64,000 nt of DNA from Antedon bifida (taxonomy: Eukaryota > Echinodermata > Crinoidea > Comatulida > Antedonidae), in contig OY727103.1 of the NCBI GenBank assembly GCA_963402885.1, positions 7,354,501 through 7,418,500 on the forward strand, written 5' to 3'. Of this stretch, positions 24,801-34,725 are shown piece after piece. The position numbers and the translations under genes were made by a program. The notes beneath the pieces are model-generated. The model ran no database searches. It saw only the letters and a program-made list of their open reading frames with translations, and had not been told where the DNA came from. Numbering within the stretch: position 1 is the stretch's first letter; each line of letters starts with the position of its first letter.

Positions 24801-25315
24801 CTAGAACTATAGGATTATCATCTATGCTGCCTTTGATGACAATAATATTTCCACACGTCCAATAAAATGACGTCATGATTAGTAAGAGCAATAATATCGT
24901 TACAATACAACGATTTTATTGTTTTTATTGATCATGACGTCATTTGATTAGATTTAAAAAAAATGTTTTTATCAAATACAGCATAAATGTTTTTCCTATA
25001 GTTCTAGAACGAAAACCCTAATTTATTTTGTTTTATTAAAGAAAAATGTATGTTTACCTATTTATCGTCGATCGTTATCGCCTAGTGTAAATGGGCCTTA
25101 AATGTTAAAAATGGGCTGACCATTGAATAGAACGAAATAACCAGTTCTACGTCATACGAAATCAACTAATCAACTGGCAAGAGTGTACTTTTGTGATAAT
25201 GATGATTATGTTTTATGCCACTCTGCTCATTTAACACATTTCTATCTTTTCAACAGATGATGACAGTGGCCTGAAGTATAATGGAGTTTTGAAAATGAAA
25301 AAGGACTGCTGCTAA
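7362..25315 (+). CDS. Gene 1: secreted YWTD-propeller / C-type lectin / Asp-box protein (17 exons)
   Basis: Predicted coding exons: 7362-7419, 8946-9191, 11986-12148, 13053-13177, 15956-16201, 17512-17660, 18631-18699, 19320-19434, 19875-20556, 20961-21150, 21577-21781, 22227-22438, 22613-22835, 23215-23448, 23747-23899, 24340-24543, 25257-25315. All introns are GT-AG, all phases join, and the total is 3333 bases (1110 residues plus TAA). Residues 1-19 are a hydrophobic signal peptide (MAYWKFVCFFLSVLL). Residues 22-279 are an LDLR class B propeller with YWSD/YWTE/YWTD motifs near residues 72, 116, 159, 202 and 242. Residues 280-749 are beta-rich and unrecognised, 750-890 a C-type lectin domain, then a Cys-rich linker, and a C-terminal region with the Asp-box SKDQGATW (1055-1062). 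No transmembrane helix is seen and the protein ends KKDCC, so it is probably secreted. The ligand is unknown. Its paralogues are gene 2, the gene 3 fragment and a ghost last exon. The model is by eye; the exon set is supported by gene 2. Confidence 0.88.
8137..8290. mobile_element. SINE/LINE-tail fragment with TAA repeat, intron 1
   Basis: A (TAA)n run followed by ACAGTATTTATATAGCGCC and ATGCTTTACA resembles the common short repeats whose 3' ends match L2/CR1-type LINEs. The LINE at 4586-5905 has the related TATTTGTATAGCACC after its own TAA run. Copies sit in intron 1 of gene 2 (35600-35750) and gene 3 (59372-59525), so the insertion predates the duplication. The TAA count differs by one unit between genes 1 and 3. 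The rest of intron 1 (7420-8945) shows nothing recognisable. Confidence 0.6.
10238..11531 (-). mobile_element. LINE (CR1/L2-like), 5'-truncated, in intron 2 of gene 1
   Basis: Minus-strand frames give YYDFNSAFNTIQPHLLINKL, GAPQGTVLAPFLFSVY, FADDTALIGLI and KTKEVVIDFR at 10799-11413, then GWGGNVGRRDRDRIDRLVRR and FLPRGIRD at 10300-10725: the RT palm, FADD catalytic box and C-terminal tail of a non-LTR element. The 3' end carries TCCTTGTA-like tandem repeats. Endonuclease and N-terminal RT are missing. Gene 2 has an empty site at about 37622 (GAATCTTTTTT directly joined to AGGCTTCCGAACGC). The element is also in gene 3 (61476-62769). Intron 2 otherwise shows no recognisable feature. Confidence 0.9.
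12767..12871 (+). repeat. Compound trinucleotide microsatellite (AAC)(GAC)(AAC)(AAT), intron 3
   Basis: About 35 triplets run from AAC to GAC, back to AAC, then AAT. The matching place in gene 2 (about 38850-38885) is a short, impure AAT tract, so the array expanded in the gene 1 lineage. It creates long poly-Asp/Asn and poly-Leu/Ser frames that are not genes. The downstream duplicate ends at the window edge just before this site. Confidence 0.95.
13255..15530 (+). mobile_element. Jockey/CR1-superfamily LINE in intron 4 of gene 1
   Basis: A plus-strand non-LTR element truncated inside its 5' half. It reads through the post-endonuclease region (NLNDVESAWVMFRDSFL, NKHAPL) at about 13400-13500, then RT pieces GDWKVARTTPIYKGKGSKES, FLDISKCFDTIDHSI, VP*GSVLGPILFLL, FADDVVVY, and the C-terminal WGNISEQNKNILKRLHSRAA, ending near an AAATAAAA tail. 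Several stops and frame shifts interrupt it. The stop before GSVLGP is shared with the gene 2 copy (39336-40775), so it was dead before the genes duplicated. The left boundary is uncertain by about 50 bases. Confidence 0.88.
15603..15676. repeat. Hairpin-forming inverted repeat, intron 4
   Basis: CGAGTAAAAAGGACATTTTG at the left pairs imperfectly with AATGATCTTTTTACTCG at the right across a loop of about 25 bases. The same structure is retained in gene 2 at about 40850-40921. It may be a remnant of a small palindromic repeat. Confidence 0.55.
16202..17511. other. Intron 5 of gene 1, with dispersed repeat
   Basis: No coding content. At 16665-16690 there is a copy of a dispersed repeat (TTTAAAGATGCATTGTCTCC), also seen at 27107-27132, 27393-27416 and 34292-34317. 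It is absent from the matching intron of gene 2 (near 41945), where the sequence jumps from the preceding GTGTATGGT to the following TTTTTTAATGAACC. Confidence 0.6.
17512..21781 (+). other. Gene 1 exons 6-11: unrecognised beta-rich extracellular region
   Basis: Residues 280-749. The sequence alternates hydrophobic strands (LRVTITAELTDIF, VHMNLIVEFPKG, VILISIWHDDDS, FTVTLVSASEITLSF) with several N-x-S/T sites, which suggests repeated beta-sandwich domains. A Cys pair lies in SCTYSTEFCYY (exon 9). I cannot name a family. It is strongly conserved between genes 1 and 2: exon 10 is identical in nucleotides, exon 8 has only silent changes, and exon 9 has about 13 silent against about 5 replacement changes plus a 3-codon difference. 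Exon 11 ends in a short poly-Gly run of variable length (one more GGT in gene 2). Confidence 0.7.
17661..18630. other. Intron 6 of gene 1
   Basis: No gene or mobile element recognised. Near 18505-18535 a short tandem motif (AAACACATGTG) occurs three times in gene 1 and twice in gene 2 (about 43555-43575). Open frames here have no conserved content. Confidence 0.6.
22227..22835 (+). other. Gene 1 exons 12-13: C-type lectin domain
   Basis: Residues 750-894. Seven cysteines fit a long-form C-type lectin fold: LC, TCY, AAC, DTC, EDC, MDC and AIC. The hallmark WIGL is present in YKYWIGLKD, and the fold ends DWDIMDCTAILPAICEYH. The canonical calcium and sugar motifs are not evident: where EPN or QPD would stand the sequence reads WLPNRPGT, and WND is replaced by WDI. 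The domain is therefore probably a protein-binding or non-canonical lectin fold. This is inferred from motifs and not tested. Confidence 0.88.
23215..23448 (+). other. Gene 1 exon 14: variable linker and Cys-rich module
   Basis: The exon opens with a decapeptide-scale tandem duplication, DEGTPEPV twice (30-bp unit), absent from gene 2, which has ETSVLRYA instead. Both paralogues then share RYSKW, CHYD, QCD.CVAGAHKCENGKHTV and CVSDPSKCPVPG, a small Cys-rich module with six cysteines. No named family is recognised. The duplication is in frame and probably only changes the spacer length between lectin domain and C-terminal region. Confidence 0.8.
23747..25315 (+). other. Gene 1 exons 15-17: C-terminal region with Asp-box
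   Basis: Residues 973-1110. Exon 16 contains SKDQGATW, a match to the Asp-box (S/T-x-D-x-G-x-T-W) of BNR/sialidase-type propellers; gene 2 has SKDHGATW. Around it is GLIYGI...RSYMRSKD, like a single blade. One Asp-box does not make a sialidase and no catalytic set is seen. Exon 17 encodes only 19 residues ending KKDCC. Confidence 0.75.
24708..25098. mobile_element. 391-bp MITE, intron 16 of gene 1 (TAA target duplication)
   Basis: Ends are inverted repeats starting AGGCCCATTTACACTA, extending imperfectly through GATAACGATCGACGA. Inner sequence is also palindromic (ATGACGTCAT arms near 24866 and 24938). TAA flanks it at 24705-24707 and 25099-25101. Gene 2 has the empty site ATCTTAAATGTT with a single TAA at 49783-49785. 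A 3-bp TWA duplication with GGCC-type ends fits the PIF/Harbinger (Tourist-like) group; this assignment is inferred. A same-length copy lies at 28510-28900. Confidence 0.88.
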
Positions 25316-25941
25316 ATCATGACATTTCAGCGGCCCGATTCTAAGTCATATTCAACTTTCGCAAATATTATGCAACTATAGATTTCCGTCCTATTGTGGT
25401 TTTTAAATTCAATCGAAAATGTAACTTTGAAATTTACATAGAAAATATTTTCAATTCATACTTAATTGTTTAATTGTAATATGTTTGCATTGCGTATCAG
25501 AAAGTATTGCTATAAATTATTCAAAATTCAATTTTGTTTTCACATGAGTGAATCATTTTTTATTGTTTTTAAATATTTTGAATGTTTCGACCTAGTGTAG
25601 TACTATTAATGGAGATTAGGCCTGATAATAATAAAATAATATTTGTTGTCACGCATGACGTTTCATACATATATAAAATCTTGTTACAAAATGCCGGGCC
25701 ACTGGCTGCGCTTAATATTTATTATTATTGTGATAATTACAGTACAGCTATTTATCTTACGTATAATGACATTTAATAATTCGTATTTTTAAATTCTAAA
25801 AATGTATTTAAAATTGTATTTCATAATTGTTTTTACTAAATTATAATTTTCTTAATATTGTATATCATTCGAATGAAATATGGTTATCAGTGTAGCAGAC
25901 CAAAGCACTTTTATTCTAGAAACCAAGATAATCTACACATT
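25316..25941. promoter_or_regulatory. 3' flank of gene 1, candidate poly(A) signal
   Basis: AATAAA at 25630-25635, 315 bases after the stop codon, is retained in gene 2 at 50280-50285. Other AT-rich hexamers are nearby, so this is only a candidate. No further gene is seen before the next spacer copy starts at 25942. Confidence 0.3.
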
Positions 25942-26615
25942 CCTACATAGTTAAAGTCACTTATTGTGCATGCGCGTATTAAACTGTAATATGTTTCTGT
26001 ATCACTTGACGTACACCATTGATAGTTATCGCGTACGTTGGTCAGGGGTCTGGTGCAAGAAGATCAATTTTTAGCAAAGAGCGCTTTTCAACGTCAATGA
26101 TGTTCAATTCATTCTTCTTAATCATGATAGGCATACGTCCGATATGTGCTCAGTCTGGCACTGATATAATTGTTTAAACAATATAACATGCAAATGGCTT
26201 AAATTTCCTCACGTTATGTTTTATAATGTTCGGTAAGAATTTGAGAGAAGAAGAATATTTTATTCTTGCTAATTGTTGTTATTGGTGCAGTGAATCGAAG
26301 GAGATGATTATTGATTACGCACTGTATCTAGGTAACTGAAATTGTTTATTTCAACGGTATCTTAACTACAATGTAAACGTAATTTAACGTTCAAATAAAG
26401 TTGTCGAAAAAACAGTCATTGTAGTCGTATTTTCATAATATATGTACATATATAATAAACATACATGCGCGTTCATATGTTGTTCTTTAACAAAAACCTG
26501 CAAGGCTATAAAACATGAAGCTGTAGATGTTTATGTAAGCTAACGTTATAAAAAGTATTGCTTGGCAAAATGCAGAGAGAGCGACAGAGGGCGTGTTATT
26601 TAATATATCCGCCCT

Positions 26616-26760
26616 ACACTATCAAACTTTATGTGACAAGAAAAAGGTGATGTGCCCAAATATAGACATGATAATCTCATATCACTATAATGATTGAGAT
26701 TATCACTACTATAATCATTTGGGCACATCACAATTTGTTGTCAAACTAGTTTGATAGTGT
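26616..26760. mobile_element. 145-bp fully palindromic MITE-like element
   Basis: Outer ends ACACTATCAAACT and AGTTTGATAGTGT are inverted repeats. Inner GGTGATGTGCCCAAAT pairs with ATTTGGGCACATCAC, and the centre pairs GATAATCTCAT with GAGATTATC, so almost the whole element folds on itself. The other spacers lack it at the matching place between GCCC and AATAAGCTTTTATGAC. The target duplication cannot be resolved. Confidence 0.75.
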
Positions 26761-27259
26761 TGATAGAGCTTATGACTATAATAAGCTTTTATGACCTCAC
26801 CGATATATCGATTTTCCTGGCAATCAATATGCAGTTCTGTTTGTATATAAGTGTAATGCAAATAATTTGACCAATGACGACTCGCCGATTCGAAATACCA
26901 ACTCAGACCATTGATCTGGGGATCGAAAATTGCATTTCTCGAGTAAGTTTTCGAGTCGACACAAAGCAATCTGGAGACGCACGGTGGAGAAAGAAAGAGA
27001 TTAGGCTGGATATCAGGGAATGAAGCTAAAGCAAAAGCTAGAAAAAAGAACTGGTTGAAAAGAACATCTTATAGCCTTATGGGACAATCTGCCCAAAAAG
27101 GATATTGTTAAAGATGTATTGTCCCCCAAAAACCTGAAAATTAAAGACTAATAAAATCTTTGGATTGGCCATTTTACAGTTTTAATAAAGTTACAAATCA
27201 ACAAAAATAATTATATCACGTATGAAAAGACAAAAGAAACCGTTAATTTTTAATAACAT

Positions 27260-27540
27260 TCAGAAAAATATATATATCTTTTCCGATCCAGTTTGGTCAA
27301 CTATTATGTGACATTAAAATGGCATATTCAACAAAAAATATAAACAAGAAATATTTCTTACAAAAAACGCTGCTCTCTTGTTGACGTAACAGTTTTAAAG
27401 ATATATTGTCCCCCTGAAAAAATATATTTTTATTTCAAATTTGTTTTTGAATGTGCCATTTTATTGTCACATAATAGTTATTCACATTAACCAAACAATT
27501 ATTTACCTGAAAAAAATGTAATTTCAACAAAAAATACTTA
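27260..27540. repeat. Inverted-repeat element with dispersed TTAAAGAT motif
   Basis: About 38-bp arms at 27296-27333 and 27447-27484 are inverted copies (CTATTATGTGACATTAAAATGG against its reverse complement with few mismatches). Between them is TTTTAAAGATATATTGTCCC, the motif shared with 16665, 27107 and 34292. It is probably a non-autonomous DNA transposon remnant. Confidence 0.55.
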
Positions 27541-28359
27541 AATTGTCTGTCAGACAATGGTTTTGGGGTTATAATTAAACGTTTCTTTTCTGTTTTCATG
27601 AATAAATATTATTTTTTTGTTACAAGAAGTGAATAACTTTTGTATTTGAAGTAAAATACAACAAGAATTCATACTTTGATAAGTCATAATTGTGGAATTG
27701 AAAAACAAAAAATACTGAATCTGTAAAAGATGATGTGCTTATTAAATAATAATATAACGTTCACTCGTGTGTGTTATTAAATAAAAGTACAGGTTTTGTT
27801 GTGCTTGTGCATATAACGTATTTAATTAGTCAGGCCAATGTGTATGAAATTATTTTTAATACTAGCGTTCTTGCTAATTTAACCTAGAAATTAATTAAAA
27901 ATAAATTAATAACTCATTGTTATTATCCATTATCATATACATGCACGTACATATTATATTCTTTATAAAAACGGTTATTGCTAAGAAAAGTTAAAGATGC
28001 ATCCGAGTTGAGTGAACGCCATAAAAATTAATGCTTGGCGAAACGACAGAGGACGTGTTATTTAAAATATTTCCGTCCACGAAGATAAAGATACTGATAA
28101 TAATAAACTCATCCACTTTTAAGTTATTGATTATGTCTTCGTTTAAGAGAGTCATATTAATAAAGATCGGTGTGTATGTTAATTTTTTATTGTGCTTATC
28201 ATGTGCATATAAAGTACCTAACATGTCAGTCTTAATTATTAATTAATTTGAATAATATAGCGTTATTAATAAACAAATCGCAACAAGATAGCGTTAGTTA
28301 TAATATTGCGACCGTGTGATATACAGCATATTCGTTTTCGACGACGTAATTGAACATTG

Positions 28360-29605
28360 TTATTTAGCTCCCATTAAGGTCTCACTGCCATGTACGTCCA
28401 ATGCGAGAAATTTGACGCCTCATCTGAACTGTCGCTTGTGATTGGTCAAACTTTAGCTACCCGTCTTTGCTTACACTTTTTGTTTGTTTTTTAAGTGCCA
28501 CGATCTTAAAGGCCCATTTACACTAAGGTGATAACGATCGACGAAAAAGATAAAAACGCATTTTTTATACTTAAAACAAAAAATTTTTAAAAAGTCTTCA
28601 TCCTAGAACTATAGGATTATCATCTATGCTGCCTTTGATGACAATAATATTTCCACACGTCCAATAAAATGACGTCATGATTAGTAAGAGCAATAATATC
28701 GTTACAATACAACGATTTTATTGTTTTTATTGATCATGACGTCATTTGATTAGATTAAAAAAAAATGTTTTTATCAAATACAGCATAAATGTTTTTCCTA
28801 TAGTTCTAGAACGAAAACCCTAATTTATTTTGTTTTATTAAAGAAAAATGTATGTTTACCTATTTATCGTCGATCGTTATCGCCTAGTGTAAATGGGCCT
28901 TAAATGTTAAAAATGGGCTGATCATTGAATAGAACGAAATAACCAGTTCTACGTCATACGAAATCAACTAATCAACTGGCAAGAGTGTACTTTTGTGATA
29001 ATGATGATTATGTTTTATGCCACTCTGCTCATTTAACACATTTCTATCTTTTCAACAGATGATGACAGTGGCCTGAAGTATAATGGAGTTTTGAAAATGA
29101 AAAAGGACTGCTGCTAAATCATAACATTTCAGCGGCCCGATTCTAAGTCATATTCAACTTTCGCAAATAGTATGCAACTATAGATTTCCGTCCTATTGTG
29201 GTTTTTAAATTCAATCGAAAATGTAACTTTGAAATTTATATAGAAAATATTTTCAATTCATGTTTAATTATTTTTTTCAAAATTCAATTTTGTTTTCACA
29301 TGAGTAAATCATTTTTTATTGTTCTTAAATATTTTGAATGTTTCGACCTAGTGTAGTACAGTACAATTAATGGCGATTCGGCCTAATAATGATAAAATAA
29401 TATTTTTTTGTCACGCATGACGTTTCATATATATAAAATCTTGTTACAAAATGCCTGGGCCACTGGTGGCGCTGCGTAAAAATAATAAGAATTATATCAA
29501 TTAAGAATATTTATATTTGTAGCTAGATTTTGTACATACTTAATATTTATTATTATTGTAATAATTACAGTACAGCTATTGTTATTTATCTTACGTATAC
29601 ACATT
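28360..29605 (+). pseudogene. Ghost gene: retained 3' end of a fourth array member
   Basis: From about 28360 the sequence matches gene 1 from intron 16 (about 24558) through the last exon and 3' flank. It includes the MITE (28510-28900) and an intact last exon at 29059-29117 encoding YDDSGLKYNGVLKMKKDCC and a stop. Immediately left of the junction is spacer that elsewhere sits about 100 bases before exon 1. The simplest reading is that a complete gene stood here and one deletion removed everything from just upstream of exon 1 to intron 16. It carries the MITE that gene 2 lacks, so it is closer to gene 1. A duplicative insertion of a gene 3' end is the alternative. Confidence 0.85.
28510..28900. 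mobile_element. 391-bp MITE in the ghost gene
   Basis: Same element, same length and same TAA flanks (28507-28509, 28901-28903) as 24708-25098, so it was inherited with the duplicated gene 3' end and is not an independent insertion. Confidence 0.88.
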
Positions 29606-30358
29606 CCTACATTAAAGTCACTTATTGCGCATATCAAACTGTAATATGTATCTGTATCAGATTGTATCCTTGACGTTCAAAAACCATTGCTAGTTATTGC
29701 GTACGTTGGTCAGGGGTCAGGAGATCAATTATTAGCGAAGGGCGCTTTGTAAAAACACGTCAATGATGTTTAATTTATTCTTCTTAATCATGATAGGCAT
29801 ACGTCGTCCGATATGTGTTCAGTCGGGCCCTGATATAATTGCTTAAACAAAGCAAATAAACATGCAAATGGCTTAAATTTTATTTCACGTTGTCTTATGA
29901 TGTTCGGTAAGAATTTGCACAATCCATCGTATGGTTGAATTGAGTGAATACTTTAGTCTTACGTATAGTAGATATAAAGCATTCTTTGGTCGAGTACAGG
30001 TCAAACTCGGTCTTTTCTGAGTTGGCCGAAGGCTAAACTAAGCCTGTAATAGGGCAACTTGCCTGTTATTATAGAACGTCAACAACACATATGGGCTATG
30101 TGAATTATGCGGATTAAACACTAAAGGCCTATTAAAGTGTACAGCGTATATTTTAGTAACGTCACTACAGTAGTTCACATTATTAGAAACATATTGAGGG
30201 CGGTCGCTTGTTCCGTGACCTAACGGCCTATGTCATCTTCTAAATCATCGAATTTTAATTTAACGAAAACATAAAAACTTTATTGCTAATTGTTAAATGG
30301 TGTAGTGAATTAAAGGATATGATTATTGATTACGCACTGTATCTAGGCAACTTAAATT

Positions 30359-33300
30359 CAAATCAATCAAATCAAAATCAACATTTACTTCCAAAAAGGT
30401 GGCGTCACCAAAAAAGCAAAAGCTTGTGTCAGGGACGCCAAAACAAAACATTCAAAAGCAGAACATATAAAATAAGACACAGAAATGAAAATAACAATAA
30501 AACGAAAAGCGGTACATATCAATTGCAGTATAAATCATATTAATGCATTTTTACTATTGCTAAATATATTAATAAAAAAAAACCAAAAAAAAGCAAAAAA
30601 ACATGGCCTCTAAGTATAGTTTGATAATAAATAATATTTTGCAATCTTTGTGAAACTATTTACATTTTGTATGTTTTGTAGCGAAAGAGGCAAAACATTC
30701 CAAAGTTTTGCACCGGAGTATCTAATACTTTGGTGAAATATGGTAGTCCTGTGTTTTGAGAGATGAATATAAGAGGATGACCTAGTGTTGTAGTTATAGA
30801 AATTAACATTAAATTTAAACATATCGTAAAATCTATGAGGATAATTATGATTAACACAGTTATGAACAAAAACATATTGCTGATAAGTATTTATATCTTT
30901 AAGTGTCATTATATTAAGTTCCTTAAATAGAGGACCCGTATTAGCTGTAAAAGAAGATTTTGAAATTATACGTATGATTTTTTTTTGGAGCAATGTTAAT
31001 TTATTAAGATTTGATTGAAAATTATTACCCCAGACCACATTACAATATGAAAAATAAGGAAGAACAAGAGAATTATATAAGGTACGGAGGATATTTACAG
31101 GAACTAAACGTTTAATTCTGTTGATTACTCCTATAATTTTAGATATTTTAGTCATTAATTCGTTGATATGGTATTTCCAAGTCAACTGCTCATCTATTAA
31201 GACACCGAGAAATTTTGTTTGTTCTACTCTTTGAATGTCATCATTGTTAAGTACAATTTTTAAATTATCTACATCATCAGCCTTCTTTTTCTTATTACTA
31301 AAAATAATATAATTACATTTCTTTGAATTTAATGATAATCTATTAGCCTTAAACCATTCACAAATATAATGTAGTTGGTTGTTTGCAGTACGATATAATT
31401 CATAGATGTCATCATTACTGTAAAATATATTTGTATCATCGGCATATAGTATAAATGAAAAAAGATCCGATGTCTTAAAAATGTCATTAACATATAAAAT
31501 AAATAATAGTGGTCCAAATAGCTATCCTTGTGGTACTCCACATGTTATATTTTTCAGTTCCGACAGCAAAGATTCATATTTTGTACACTGGGATCGATTT
31601 TCAAGGTAACTTTTGAACCAATGTAAAGCAACACCACGAATTCCATAATAACTTAACTTATATAATAAAATGTTATTATCGTATCAAATGCTTTGGATAG
31701 ATCCAAAAAATACCTATTGCATGTGATTTGTTCTCAAATGCACTTATAATTCTATCTGTAAGATCCACCAGAGCCATTGAAGAAGAAAATTTGCTACGAA
31801 AACCATATTGACCATTATGAAGAATATCGTACTTATCTAGAAAAGAAACAGTTCTAACAAAGGCAATACGTTCTAAAATTTTGGAGAAGCATAATAAAAT
31901 AGAAATTGGTCTATAATTACTAATGTCTCCTTTGTCTCCAGATTTGTAAACGGGTGTAATCTTAGCTATTTTTAGTTGGCTGGGAAAAATACCCTTAACT
32001 AATGATGCGTTAAAAATATGGCAGAGCGGTTTGCTAATTAAGGCTGCTACCGCTTTAACCACATTAGGACATAAACCGTCAAACCCAGCAGCTTTATTAT
32101 TTTTAAAATTATTTATTATATCACATATTTCTTCTTCGGTCGTTAGAAAAAAGTACATTGAATGGTTGTTTGGTTGTTTTAAATAATCATTATAATCAGT
32201 GTTTCCATAGGGAATTTTTCTATCAAGTGAGGGACCAATTTGTGTAAAAAAAGTCATTAAATGCATTTGCAATATCTTGCGGTTGATCCAAAGATCGACC
32301 ATCACAAGTAAAATTAGTATTTTCCTTACATTTGACTTTTCTGTTTAATAAATTATTTATTACATCCCATGTTTTCTTTATGTTCGATTTAGTATTGGAA
32401 AATTGTTCGTTATAATAAGCTAATTTAGATGTTTTTACAAGAGTATTCAATTTATTTCTAAAGGTTTTATACTTTAACTCATTTGGGCCTGTTGGATATT
32501 TAAGAAACTTTTTATACAGTTTATTTTTATGCTTAATAGACTGTAAAATCCCATTAGTCATCCATGGTTTTAATTTTCTCTTATTTTTGTTTTTAACAGT
32601 ATGCAATGGAAAATTGTTTTGGTATACTGTTTTGGAATTTGGATTGGAACAAATCATAAGCATTTTCAGGCTTAGACAAAGACATTACATCATCCCAACC
32701 ATTTGTAGCCAGATCTTGTTTAAAATTTTCAATATTTAGAGGATTTATTAGGCGATACGACTGAATAGGGACGTCATTTTGAAATGAATCATTTATAAAT
32801 TAAGTGATTTGAAAAATTGGTAGATGATCGCCAATGTCACAGTATAATATACCACTTGTGACAGGTAGATCATGTGAATTAGTTATAATATTATCAATCA
32901 ATGTAGCAGTATTACTAGTGATTCGAGTCGGTCTATTTATTAAGGGTAAATATAAATTACTATATAATATATTTAAAAAGTCTTGCGTTGAGTTTATACT
33001 CGTATATCGTAAAAGGTCTAAATTAAAGTCACCCATGATATAGTTTAGCTTATTTTCTTTATCTATTGTTGTGAGTATTTTATCAAAATCGTCCACAAAG
33101 TGGTTACTGTTTACATCTGGTGGCTTATAAGCAACACCAGCAATAATATTCTTTCCATGATTTTGATTAATTTCAATAAAAATTGAATCACATGAAATAT
33201 TTGTCAAGGAAATGTCATTTCGTTGAGTATATGATCTTAAGTTACTTACATACATTGCAACCCCACCACCTACTCTACCGTTAGAAAACAATGTATAGTT

Positions 33301-33595
33301 AGGTATATTTAACGGTGGACTATTTTCATTACACCATGTCTCCGAGATACCAATGATATCAAACTGAAAATGTAGAGTTTCAATAAATTCCATGATAGCA
33401 TCCAGATTTTTTACGAGACTTCTTGCATTAAAGTGGATACTAGAAAAACTTTTTTGAATATCTACTGTTTTAAATTTACATGCAAATTGATCACAAAGAA
33501 AATAATTAGAAAGGTTTGTGCAGTTTTTGTAGAAATTTTGGTCAGGATCTAGATCAAAGTTTCCTGCAAAATTTGTAATGGACTCAAACTCAAAA
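30359..33595 (-). mobile_element. 3.2-kb LINE with endonuclease and RT, minus strand
   Basis: Most complete LINE in the window. Minus-strand order: a short N-terminal part, APE endonuclease (FDIIGISETWCNE, IMGDFNLDLLRY, IGDHLPIF) at 32800-33500, then RT (KITPVYKSGDKGDISNYRPI, QYGFRSKFSSSMAL, a GVPQG*LFGPLLFILYVNDI stretch near 31500, LYADDTNIF near 31430) and the C-terminal part (LTWKYHINELMTKISKIIG, YCNVVWGN) at 30610-31185. The 3' end has TTGAT-type repeats. AAATT flanks it at 30354-30358 and 33596-33600, a 5-bp target duplication; the uninterrupted site is seen at about 646-658. At least one in-frame stop and some frame shifts make it inactive. No other unit carries it, so it is a recent insertion. 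Confidence 0.92.
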
Positions 33596-34725
33596 AAATT
33601 GTTTATTTCAACTGTATCTTAGTTACAAGTAAACGCAATTTAACGCCAAAATAAAGTTGTCGAAAAACAGTCATTGTAGGCGTATTATCATATTATGTAC
33701 ATACATAATACACATACATGCGCGTGCATATTTTATTCTTTAACAACAAAACTGACATGGCTATAAAACATGAAGCTGTAGATGTTTATGTAAGCAAACA
33801 CCATAAAACTAGTACATGGCAAATTGCAGATTGCGACACCGAGGGCTTGTTATTATTTAATATTTTTGCCCATGAAGATAAATATAACTAAGAATAAAAT
33901 AATAATCAGCTTTTATGACGTCACCGATATATCGATTTCCCTGACAATCAATATACATGTTCTTTCTTTATATACTGTACCAATTTGGAAAACCTTTTCT
34001 GGACGCTGCAAACAAAATAACTTATATAGGCTACAAAGACAGGTTCCCAATACGACGCAACACAAAGAAATAAATAATGTGACCAATGACGACGCGTGGA
34101 TTTGAAATACCATCTCATGACCACTGATCCGGAGGTCGAACATGTTATTTCTCGAGTAACAAAACAACGTAGAGGCGCACAGTGGAGAAAGAAAGAGATG
34201 ATGCTGGAGATCATGGAATGAAGTTAGAAAAAGAACTGGTTGAAGAGAACATCTTGTAGCCTTATGGGACAATCGGTCCAAAAAGGATATTGTTAAAGAT
34301 GTATTGTCCCCCAAAAACCTGAAAAATAAAGACTAATAAAGCCATGTATATGGCCTTGTTTTTAACCTAGAAATTAAAAATCAAGTCACGAATCGTTTTT
34401 TTTCCCTATTGTACAAAAATATACATGCACGTACATATTTTAATCTTCTACAAAAACTGCCATGGCTAAAGAAATTGAAGATGTATCCTAGTCGAGGGAA
34501 CGCCATAGAATTAATGCTTGACAAAAATATATCGATTTTCCTGACAATTAATATGCATGGTCTGTAATCATATTATATTATATAATTAATATTAATTAAA
34601 TTATAATAACAAAGATATCTGGTCTTAAAGGTACTGTTTATTGTGCTTATGTGAATATAAAGTACTTATTGTCAGTCTTAATTATGTATTAAATTAATTT
34701 GAAAAATATAGCGTTATTAATAAAC

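Larger units (their letters stand above)
25942..28359. repeat. Spacer copy preceding the ghost gene
   Basis: Diverged copy of spacer A, starting CCTACATAGTTAAAG and ending in the conserved GACGACGTAATTGAACATTG that normally lies just before exon 1. It lacks the RTE/CR1 LINE pair of spacer A and so preserves the pre-insertion arrangement near 27760-27870. No coding gene is seen. Confidence 0.8.
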
